Source: Colias croceus | Lineage: Eukaryota > Arthropoda > Insecta > Lepidoptera > Pieridae | Direction of reading: 5' to 3' | Length of the DNA: 64,000 bases | Assembly (NCBI RefSeq): GCF_905220415.1 | Contig: NC_059548.1 | Span: 8,248,501-8,312,500, forward strand | Shown: one piece after another, positions 35,332-46,000 of the stretch | How positions within the stretch are numbered: the first letter of the stretch is position 1 | Layout of the letters: each line of letters opens with the position of its first letter | Program-made: the position numbers and the translations under genes | Notes under the pieces: generated by a model | What the model saw: the letters and a program-made list of their open reading frames with translations, nothing else | Database searches by the model: none | What the model was told of the DNA's origin: nothing

Positions 35332-37166
35332 TTAACCTTTTGAACGCCAATGACATCTATAGATGTCATGCGCAATCGTGCCCTGTGCGCCAACGACACC
35401 TATACATGCCAAGAAACAGATCATAGATAAATACAAAATAAACCTTTACTTTTACGTGTTTTATTTATACAGTTTATGAACTGAATCCCCAGTTATTACA
35501 TAATTGTACACAGTAAACAAAATTGCTAAGTAGTTATTCAAATATTTGATGACAAAAAATAACTTAATTAATGGCTAAAAAAGCATGTTCTCTCGCGCCA
35601 ATGACATGTATACGTGCCTACTAGTGATGTAGTGTAATATTCAAGTAACTTCATTAAAATTTCAGCGAAATTACTCTAATTCGCTTAATTTTTGTAATAA
35701 CTACAAAAAAATATATATAAGCTTAGTCACTGAGAAAAAAGGTAAATACTACATTCTTTGGTATAATACCATATTGTCTATATTGTGGATATTGTTGATT
35801 TGAATATTTTCCTTTTCGCCAATTATGCGCATCCCTAGCACAGTATCGATATGCAATCCCTTCTGCGCCATTGACATGAATAGATGTCGGACTGGTGACG
35901 TCGTAAGCGCGTGCCGTGTTGTTAAGTGCGGAAAGTTGTAAAAATATTTTATCGAGTAGATATCTACCAATATTATAATCAAATAAGTACAAGGCTATTA
36001 ATGAGCATAATAATTATATACAATTGTTGATATTTCATTATTTTTTATTTTATCGTCACAAACACAATGTATGCGTTCTAGCCTATGATATATAAAAGAG
36101 CTAGATACGTTACCCGCTCTCTATTTTGGCAAGAAAAAACTCAGGTAAGTGCCCGAGTTTCACTTAGTCACGCACCATTCAGCGTCGTGGCTGGACGTTC
36201 TTTTTGTATTTTAATCGGCAGTTGTTATTACGAAGTACATGAGTGAGACATGTATTATGTCTCGTGCGTGAGAGTGAAAGAGAGAACAACTGTATTGGTG
36301 ATAATGCGTTAGTAAGTAGGTATGTATTAATTACGCTGTTTTTTAGTGCAATGATGTTGGCGTATGCCGCGTCTACTAGTATAATAGGTCATTGGTTCTA
36401 TTGTCCATGTAATGATAAAAATTCGCTTAGACCCAAAATGTATAAATATCTCTAAAAATCTGTAGGTACTTGAAATCTGATGATGATGATGATGAAGTCT
36501 AATCAGTGCCTTTATTAGAATATTCTTATGATACAAATTGTCGCTATGTCATATCAAAATATGGTAATTGAACTAAATAGGTACCTACATATAATTAGTA
36601 TTTGTATTAACTCAAGTATTAAACTAAATGATTGGAAAATAAATATGTAGTTTTAATGCAATTCCCTTTATTTAAAGGTAATAGTTGTTTTGACATTTAC
36701 AAATAAACACTCCACAATAATACCTATAGTTCATATAAACTTAATAAATAAACTCGATAAGTTATAATAATATACAGCTACACATCCCTAATCAGAAGCG
36801 AGAGATTATAAAAAAAAGGATGGTTGCCCGCGCCATTGGCATGTATTACATGCCAATGGGGCGTAACTGATAGAGAATAGTGCTGTAACTTGCTGCAATT
36901 TTATATGTATTTTTGTATCTCAAAAGGTTGATTTTTTTTGTTGATAGTTGCTATAAATGTGGTCTTAAGTTTTTACAGTAGGAGATGAGGTTAAATAAAT
37001 ATTATTTTTGTGTTATAAGCTGTTTATTCAAATATTCAGACGTGAATTATTATGTTTATCGATAACATTTTGGACTCCCTACTATTTTCAAGGTTATCTC
37101 ATTGAATTTGTGGCTTGGCGTGGAGGGCACGGCGATGCGTTTTTGCTCTGGCGGTCAAAAGGTTAA
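35332..37166. mobile_element. piggyBac-like nonautonomous element
   Basis: TTAACCTTTTGAACGCCAA at the left and GGCGGTCAAAAGGTTAA at the right form inverted ends that include TTAA, the piggyBac target site. About 1.83 kb, with no transposase ORF. Several copies of a motif around GCGCCAATGACATSTATA (35341, 35387, 35596, 35866, about 36830) lie inside, each with a palindromic GACATnTATAnATGTC-like core. The element starts 7 bp after the copy 1 MITE. Confidence 0.75.
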
Positions 37167-37726
37167 TATAATTTCTCGTATTGTATGTACATAATATTTT
37201 ATTATATTATTATGTTGGTCTATTGAAGGAATTATTTGAGAACAAACATTTCGATCTTGTCGACCAATTCAAGAGTCTTGTCATTATTGGTTATATACAT
37301 TACAGTGGTCATATTTTTATCTATTTGGTTATCATGAGAGAGCCGATTATTATGTAGAGAGCCGTTTGCCTTAACAATGCAACGCTGTTTAAGATTATTT
37401 GCAGACATAGGTGCACATAATAATATGTTTATGCAAAAATGTAAATTGCTTATATTAGATACTAAATACACAGAACAATGTTGTTCTTGCCCACATTCAC
37501 AGCATTCATATATCCGTATTAAAACTGTAACTGAAAAAGGTTTTCAAATAAAACACCATTATCTTTGGTTAAATTTATTTCCATATCTAATACATAGAGA
37601 TAACATTACGAAACTGACAATTACCGAATACATATACGATACATATGTTATTAGTTAAATAGCCACATATTATTTCATTAACTATACTACTTTTAACTAC
37701 TTGAACAAGAGTTATGCTAGTGAAGT

Positions 37727-37928
37727 CCCGTGTCCCCTAGTGGGATAAGGGGCAGATGCATAATGGATATATCTGTTTCCCTGATCGATTTATTTTAGGG
37801 ACAAGTAGGTGATCAGCCTTCTGTGTCCAGCTAGACCGATGTATTTTTTTCTTCATCGTCTCTACCGGGAATCGAATCCAGGACCCCTTGGTTTTACGCT
37901 CACGCGTTAACCACTGTATCAAGCAGGC
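37727..37928 (-). mobile_element. tRNA-derived SINE
   Basis: On the - strand it starts GCCTGCTTGATACAGTGGTT (box A region), has box B GGATTCGATTCCCGG, and continues with a non-tRNA body containing 'ggctgatcacctacttgtcc' and a tail 'cccactaggggacacgg'. The frame at 37737-37985 is a shadow of this. Confidence 0.75.
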
Positions 37929-38770
37929 AGTCACAAATATGATATATATAATGTCTGTAATTTTTAGATAGTTATTACTTATCACAGTTGGAGTGCATAT
38001 GGCAGTTCATTTATTCAATCATAGATGTCGTTTTGGCATATATAATAATGATCAAAATGACTGTATTTATTTGTCTTTTTGGTAGTGAAAGATCTTTCTT
38101 CCCAGTGGTTACTATTGTCCGTTATAAAAGATGATAAACTTGAACACGATATTTGTATCAGCGCATAAATACCACAGTCACAACCTTTAGTAAAGCAAAC
38201 CACTGCAGCTGTTAAATCAATTAATACTGCTTTAGGAGATTTTAAATACTTCTTATTTTTTACGACCTCCACTTGGATTCTTCTACAAGAAACATTCTAA
38301 AATCTGATCGATATACGCATCATCTCGATTCATGGAGGATGGTGGACCTCTTCCTTACATTAAGATTTAATCAAACACTAAGACTGTTTATAATCAACTA
38401 GTCTTCTTTACTTTTCTTCCCGAACCTTCGAACATTCTTGTATATAACATCTTGTTCAAGTAGTTATTACAAACACGAAAAATTGTAAAATTACTTACTA
38501 ATATATAAGATACAGCAAAGGCTGAGATTCGAATGACATTAATATTACCAATACTAAATATCTAAGTACCTTTCCATCCTAAACTTCCCGCGTATTCATA
38601 ATAATAATTAAAAAATAAATAACTTAGGTGAGAAGAAAGTATTATTTTCTTCGTATTATATAACTCTAGAAAGTAAAAACAGGCTTACCATAAATAATTA
38701 AAATTAAAAGAAGCATTTAGAACAATTTTGAAGTGTTTAAATTAAATTTAAATGTAGATGCATCAACTTT

Positions 38771-39357
38771 TATAGTCCTTTCCACCTAAGATGATTTCTG
38801 TGACACATCGATTTTTGACACGTGTAGAGATGTCTGTACTGAAATCGTATCAATTGTTTCCGATAATCGATATTAGTTTTTTCGGCATTTCGCCAACAAT
38901 TAACTAACGAAACTTAGCAAACAACAGCAACAAAAAGTCAACAATAACAATTAGTAACAATAACAGAATACCACGTAAAGTATCAATATAAAAATGCAAC
39001 TTGTATACAAGGCTGACGCACTCGTACAGACGATTGACTCGATTGACAAACGATCACAAGATGGGCGCCGATTATATGATTTTCCAACTCTATGATTTTT
39101 CAACGATCCATTTCATGTACAAGAATTACGTAGGTATTATATTTTTGTGTTATTTTATTTTATTTTTCATTATAATATTTAACTAAACAATAATGTTTTT
39201 GATTTATAAGCTTAGGATGTTTCATTTTTATATTTTTAATGCCGCCATAAAAGAAAAATATTATGCACTAAAATTATTTTGGCGTTTTAAACATAAAATA
39301 CGTAATTCGGAACACGATGAAGTGTCACAGGAATCATCATAGCTGAAAAGGACTATA
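38771..39357. mobile_element. TIR MITE family, copy 2
   Basis: Same element as 34691-35324, in the same orientation and with few substitutions, starting TATAGTCCTTTCCACCTAAG. It is about 45 bp shorter near its left third. Confidence 0.8.
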
Positions 39358-39474
39358 ATTATGAATAATTACCAAAAACATTCGTGGAATGTCTAACAAG
39401 TTTTGCAAGGCTTATTTATTTAAATGATCATTGTAGGATTGCTCAAATACAAACTAAATATAATATAGGGCTAG

Positions 39475-39702
39475 CTAAATCTATGTTAATAATTGAAATT
39501 ATTATCATTTCATAAAACATATCTTATGCATAATACCATCCCTGTCTCATAACTATTTTAAAAAAACAAACTTATACAAAAAAGTTTATTTTATGCAGTT
39601 TGAAGGTTTAAAAATTGCCTTATTTGTTATTCTTAATACATATATTATGTAAGCGTATTGGTGTTGTGGAATGGCTTCAAATGCTTTAAAAAGCTAGCCC
39701 TA
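39475..39702. mobile_element. Possible small TIR MITE
   Basis: TAGGGCTAGCT at the left and AGCTAGCCCTA at the right, about 228 bp apart. The TIR is only 11 bp and the TSD is not clear. Confidence 0.35.
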
Positions 39703-40412
39703 AACTTAAAAAATAAATAATTACAAATTAAACAATAAAACTCTCTTAACCAAATGTATATACAGAACTTAAATATCCCGTCAGCCATACACTAGTACGC
39801 CTATAAATTATATTAAAACTAAATAAAAATGGTAAATGAGTAACTGAGATGCACAAATCAAGCTGCTTTGAACTCTATCCTCATTGTAGCAAAGTGCACA
39901 TTCCCCTTAAATAGCTAAGCCATTTTCAGTGATTTGTAATACAGACCGTAGACGTTCATGCTAAATGACATGCTGCTTGTGTATGTCATCAAGCTGTTAA
40001 CATACTCTTCATACACGGTTGGCATACAAGAATGACGGTCTAGGGTCTGCTTAATTAGTTTAGTCTTAATAATAATAAGCTATTACTTGCTGCATCGTAA
40101 GCGTAAAACGTTTTTTCTTAATTCCTTTAGATCTTTTATCTCTCTCTAATGCCATACATTGAACAAAGATGTCCAAATACTTCATAAAAAATAGCATGCA
40201 GCAAGCACATAAGCTTTAAAATGTAAACTTACAGAACATTATGGCTACATGTATGCTCTAATAAGCGTTCCTTAAAACAAAGTAGGTACGAAGCTTATCA
40301 TAAAATCGCGTAATATAGAATATTTCGGCGAACTAGAAGCCCTTATTATTAAAGAATCACTGAGAATGGCTATAAAGGCAAAGGGTGAAAAGGTGGAATA
40401 TGATCATAGACT

Positions 40413-40620
40413 ATTTTTACCCGACTGCGAAAGGAGTGTTATGTTTTTAGAGAGTATGTCTGTATGTAGGTATATTTCTTTAGCACGCCCGAAAGCCTAA
40501 ACGGCTTGTTGTATTTTTATGGGAGTAGGTGTCAATAGATTCATCTTAGTCGTGATAGTGGCACTGGGTAGATTTTGGCGCCAAGAAGTAATTAATAGTA
40601 AAATTCCAGTCGGGTTTTTT
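40413..40620. mobile_element. MITE with CCCGACTG terminal repeats
   Basis: TATTTTTACCCGACTGCG at the left and CCAGTCGGGTTTTTT at the right, about 208 bp. The interior (aaggagtgttatgttttt) is a common lepidopteran repeat. Confidence 0.65.
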
Positions 40621-40934
40621 GCTTATCTTGTCAGTATAAAACTTTTTTTTCCAGAAAATTTCCCAGAAATTTTTATCAAAAATTGGCCACAAATCTGATC
40701 ATTCAGGAAATCTTGCAATTATGATAATTTTAATTTATGATTTGATACCAGGGTATTTGCCAGATTGAAGACCATTTCCACTATTCCAGCCTTTACAAAA
40801 CAAACAGACATCAAGGGACACTTATATTACCATAAACATGGAATCTAAAGGGTTGACTAGTACGCGTCACAGAACGGTATCTTACGCTAGAGTACATCGA
40901 ATTTAACACTATTTGTGCAGCCCCATAGCTGTTT

Positions 40935-41836
40935 GTAAGGGGCGACTTCAAATGTAAAATCCTTAACTAGACTAACACTAGGGGATTAAATATTCAGAAT
41001 TACATCTTATTATACGCCTACTACTTTTTGGCCATGATGAACGACTGTTAACTAATGGGAGAAAAGAATAAGTTGACATTAATTATGCCTCTATGGGTAA
41101 TAACCTAGATTCCTTAGACATCCTTAGAAATACACAATGTTGCTTGGTAGATAACGGAAAGGTATTTATAGGTAGCAGAATGGCTTTGTGATGTTCGAAA
41201 AACTATTGGATTTTGAAAAAAATATTGTTGCCAAAGGTGTAGCGAGTAGTGAAAGCGCTATAATTCTCTTTCTGTATTTTTCTGAACCATGGATAAAAGA
41301 TATTGTCTATGACAAAGCAATATTTTGATGTTCATTTGTGTTTGGGTACAGATAATTGAGGCGTAAGTCTCCTGCCTGCCTTTTGACTAATATATTATGG
41401 TGTTTTACCTTCACGAAGCAAAACTATTATATTATAGAAAGTATTTTTCAGTGTTTTTGCAGGAAAACTTTTCGTCGTAACACGAACAAGCATGATCCCG
41501 ATTAATGTTCAAAGCGGTACATTTTACTAATGCAAGTTTTGGATTACATTTGTATTAATAATGATTACAAGTAATAACACTTTATATTCGGTTTTGATAA
41601 AGAAATATAAAGGAACTCACTAGTTAGTCTTTATTGTAAAAGAAAATTAGATTGGTTGAGTCACAAACAAATAATAACATAACTGTCGTTGTTTGAAGGA
41701 GTCTTACTGTTGTTCATTTTGTGCGTATAACATGTCATTAAAACTACACACAACAATTATTATAGTTACGATAAAATGGTACACTAAGCATTAATTACTA
41801 TAATTTAAAACACTTATAAATTTGAAGTCGCCCTTA
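40935..41836. mobile_element. Possible TIR element
   Basis: TAAGGGGCGACTTCAAAT at the left and ATTTGAAGTCGCCCTTA at the right are inverted, about 0.9 kb apart. No ORF. A single G length difference separates the two ends. Confidence 0.5.
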
Positions 41837-42252
41837 AATTATTACAAACCACGCAGATTTTTTTTTGTATTTTTTGTTTTTTTTTTGTTTTTTTTTCTGC
41901 GGGTTTGCTATGCAGACTGACCATTGTACGGATCTGTTATATGATTTTGTGGTATTGAAGGTTGAAATTTGCTTGAAAGACACCAATGTTTTCATTCATT
42001 TATGTGATCAATCTGCACAAATCTGGACTATGTGAAGTGAACTTTAATAGCAAATCGATGAATTCTTTTTAACATACTACGTTTCGAATCAAAAATCGAT
42101 TATATTTACTGTTTTAAATAACAGCTGGATATTGGGGAGAGGGTGGAAGGTTACTTAGTAGCAATAGTTTAATATAATTAACAACTAATCAAGGATGCCA
42201 GCGTTCTAATAGCAAATAATTAAGGCATACGAGGATTATAGTATAAAAAAGC

Positions 42253-42798
42253 TTAAATATTTTGCTGTAAGTTTTTGGTAATAAACGTACGTATTAGGTA
42301 AATCGTCAGTCTGTAAACCCCGACTGAGTCGGTTAACTTAAAAAGGGACCCTGTATAGGAACTTATTATTAGTAGCACGTACGTATAATCGATTTTCAAT
42401 TCTCGATCGACGACTTTAAAAGTCACGCAATTGAGCAGTCCAACGTTTATAAAACGGTAATTAAAAATGTATTTTAAAACTTTCAATTTAAAGCTGAAAT
42501 TTTCGTATTCTTTACAACTTATTGTTATCAACTTGAAGTAGAAAATAGAACATAACTCTTTGAATAGACGTCGAAAAATAACGTTATAGAAGAATATAGA
42601 TTGTTCGTTAAAACGTAGAATGTTAAAAAGTAATTCACGATTTGCGATAAAACTTGATGAGTACATGCCTACACGGTCAAATTGAGGGTAGTCTAAACAA
42701 GAACACGCCGCAATAAAATGCGGGTATTTTGAAAGATATTTTTTGCAACTACCCTCAAAACTGTCCAAACATATATTTATCAAGTTATACCAATACAT
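42253..42798 (-). CDS. Unrecognised 181-codon ORF, doubtful gene
   Basis: ATG at 42798 to the stop at 42253, uninterrupted, on the same strand as and about 280 bp downstream of the RNF25 stop codon. The product would be rich in Phe, Ile, Leu, Tyr and Cys (KYPHFIAACSCLDYPQFDRV near the start), with no motif, signal peptide or repeat that I recognise. It most likely lies in the RNF25 3' UTR or downstream flank and is open by chance in AT-rich DNA. Confidence 0.2.
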   Translation of the reverse strand: MYWYNLINICLDSFEGSCKKYLSKYPHFIAACSCLDYPQFDRVGMYSSSFIANRELLFNILRFNEQSIFFYNVIFRRLFKELCSIFYFKLITISCKEYENFSFKLKVLKYIFNYRFINVGLLNCVTFKVVDRELKIDYTYVLLIISSYTGSLFKLTDSVGVYRLTIYLIRTFITKNLQQNI

Positions 42799-42820
42799 AG
42801 TGCAAAGTTTCTTCCATAGA

Positions 42821-43030
42821 TGTTCGTGTACATGTTTATCTATGTGTTCTTGTACATGTCTGTTTATATTATGTTCGTACGTGTAATTGTGTGTCTGTTT
42901 ATCCGTACTATATCCGTGTGTTTTTTTATCTATTTGATCTGTATGTTCATGTGTCCGTATCCCGTGTTTGTCCGCATATCCGAGTCCGTATTCACGCGCG
43001 TGTTCGTCAGTATGTCCGTATATGAGTGTA
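42821..43030. repeat. Degenerate short-motif repeat next to the RNF25 stop
   Basis: Successive imperfect copies of tgttcgtg, tgtccgta and tatccgtg fill about 200 bp. On the RNF25 strand this is an ACGGACAT/ACACGAAC-rich run just after the stop codon, in the predicted 3' UTR. Confidence 0.55.
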
Positions 43031-43077
43031 GCGCTGGGTCGCTAGAGCGCGGCGGGCGGGTGCGTTGGCGGAGCGGG

Positions 43078-46000
43078 TCACCGCGAACCGCCGCGGCCCC
43101 GCCGGCCCGGTTTGCCGCGGCGGTTGAAACCCCTTTACGAAATAACATTTATCTTTAGTATACTTATCAATGACAATCATCATATTTTTTGACATTTATT
43201 AAAATTGTTGCTACAAGCCCATAGCTTTGCTGGCGCAAACATCAAACCACCTCAAATTTTCATACAAACCCAAAACTATTCATAGAACCGAATATTCATA
43301 TTTTTTCCAAAAGTTCATAAGTTGCTATATCAACAAAACAGACATTTCTTTCTTATTTTACACAATTAATTTCAGTCGCAATTTTATTTCAGAAAGGTAC
43401 CCACAGACATGATAAAACACCAAATCATTTTATCGCATCTAGTCCGGTCTATTTAAGCCTAAAATCAGGAGGAAGGTTACATAAATTCCCATAAAGCTGA
43501 ATATTGGCATAGTTGTTCAAAACATCATTATAAAGAAAATCTCAAAAGTCCTCATCGTTCCGAGGTGTGCTAAAAATTTGGCACGGGGTCAAAGGTCAAA
43601 AAAATGAGTTTTTTGCGATTTTTAGCGAAACGGTGAGTTTTTTCGCAAAATTACCCCAGTACAAAATTGTAGATCACAAAATTCTCTACAAAAAATATAT
43701 CAATAATTTTTTTCCTAAAAGCCACCATTTTGGAGATATAACGTTCCGAAAAGTTGGATCAGTCGTAATCCCTCTATTTTGCACACGTACGCCACATATA
43801 TATATGGTAATTCAACTCAACAACATGTTATCACCAACGGAGTTCAATTTCTTCTTGCTATGTACGGAGCCCCCAAAAAAACCACTTGCTTAGATAAGTT
43901 GCGATACACATCTTTCGTGAAAAATACGCGTAATAAAAAACAAGTCAACTTAGCTTCTCTTCCTCCAACCTCAGTAGCTGCTCATCAACATCTGTTTCGG
44001 GTATATTACCAAGTTCAAGTGTGGCTTGGTAATCAGCTGGACCCTAAAGACTGGGGTTGGAAGTTGATCGACAATACACTAGAGCCAGTTCAAACTTTAC
44101 TTCCACCAGCACCTGAGAAACTTCTCAACACAATATTTTGCAACTGCAAGAAAGGGTGTAGTGCAAAATGTGGTTGCAGAAAAGTTGGACTGTTTTGTTC
44201 CCTGGCATGCACACACTGTCAAGGCCGATCATGCTCGAATGTTGAGTCACCAACTCTTGAAGATTCGTTTGATACCGATCAGGAATCGCTATTGGGGCAG
44301 TTTACGTGTGAAATAGAACAAGAAGAAGAAGAAGAACAAGAGGATGAACAGGAAGAAGAAGGAGAAGAAGATCAAGAAGAAGAAGAAACAGAAATCTTGG
44401 ACAGTTATGAATCAGACGACTAACTTTTTATTTTAAGTATTTTATTTAATTACACCGCCGTTGTTTTTGCCCACTATAATATATAATATTATTTTGCAAT
44501 AGTTTTAAAACATATAAAATCTCAGCAGACCCGTGGAATAGGCCTACTGGGGAAACCACGTTAAAAAAAACGCGCTTTGTACACTACCTCATAGGTGGCG
44601 TGGAAACGTGTGCAAAATAGAGGGATTACGACTGATCCAACTTTTCGGAACGTTATATCTCCAAAATGGTGGCTTTTAGGAAAAAAATTATTGATATATT
44701 TTTTGTAGAGAATTTTGTGATCTACAATTTTGTACTGGGGTAATTTTGCGAAAAAACTCACCGTTTCGCTAAAAATCGCAAAAAACTCATTTTTTTGACC
44801 TTTGACCCCGTGCCAAATTTTTAGCACACCTCGGAACGATGAGGACTTTTGAGATTTTCTTTATAATGATGTTTTGAACAACTATGCCAATATTCAGCTT
44901 TATGGGAATTTATGTAAACTTGAATGTGTAAATAGACCGGACTAATCATAATATTTAAAAAAATCCCAAAAAAAATCCCAAAAAAAATTTTTTTTTTCGA
45001 AAAAATCTCACCTATAGGGCCCATTGTACGGCTGGCGGGCGGGCGAAGAGGGCCCGGCGGCGGCCGAAGCCCCAGCCCCGGACGAGCTGGGGGCTGCGGC
45101 TCCAGAGGGGCCTCTGGCCGGACCACTTGATGACTCCCCTCTAGACGGGGCCGGGGCCGGGGCCGGGGCTTGTGGCTCCTGAAATTAATAGAAGTTAGGA
45201 ATGATCAATGTGAAAAAGACGTAAAATATTCTTAAATACGGTTAACAAAAAAAAAAATGCGGTTAAACTCATGAAATTATTGTATTGTCACCAATACATA
45301 TACAATGTTTGAATCAAATGTGTGTAAAGTGGATCAAAATCGAGTCTTTAGAGTGTTACATACAAACATACAGGTAAAGCTAATAAAAGCGTATTAAAAA
45401 CATTGTATTTTCACCGATGATTGCTACGTGTACAAAATTTGAATTCAATCTGTAAAGAGAGGTAACACTAACAAACATACAAGTGTAGCTGTGTAGCAGT
45501 GGCGTGCCTAGGGTGTAAGGACTGGGCAAGCCCAAATTTTTCGAAGTGTTTGCTGGGTACCCTTTTCTTGAATTAGGTATACACTGTGTTACTAAGTAGG
45601 TATGTTCGTTATAAAACTTATAAAAAATATGAACATACCGAATCAAATCTTCTAAATCTTAACGCGCGCCCGCAAACAGTTGAGTCAAACGTTTACCATT
45701 ACAATCATATTAAAATCTATATCTATAAATTATATAAAACTGTATGACATTATATTATAAAATTGTACAGATCATTTATATTCTAATTCAAAAGGCCGAC
45801 CTTTCTGAAGGAAATATTTTATAACGTCGGAATAGAAGTAGGTACCTACTTAGGTGATTGTTTTAATTCAATTAACAACTATTTCTCAATGACAGTCATT
45901 GTTGATTCAGAAAGGCGTTCTTGTAGATAGGGAGGCGAAGAGGGGAATTTTCTGTAATACTCGAGCGTGGCAGTTTAAGATATGAGAGATACCTTAGACC

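Larger units (their letters stand above)
30573..43077. other. Intergenic region upstream of SWAP70, downstream of RNF25
   Basis: 12.5 kb without a convincing host gene. It is occupied by Helitrons, a pre-miRNA-like hairpin, two copies of one TIR MITE flanking a piggyBac-like element, a SINE, three small TIR elements and, at the right, the likely RNF25 3' UTR. The parts not listed separately (for example 32340-33450 and 33640-34690) are AT-rich with nothing recognised. Confidence 0.55.

Noticed and set aside
37232..38272. Several 80-95 codon frames between the piggyBac-like element and MITE copy 2
   Set aside because: They conflict in strand, overlap a SINE, and show no known domain. Cys pairs near 37480 did not fit a zinc-finger pattern that I could name.
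44561..44827. Open frame starting MLKIWHGVKGQKNEFF, also at 43567
   Set aside because: Both are the two inverted arms of one element read outward to inward. The identical frame simply reflects the inverted repeat, not two genes.
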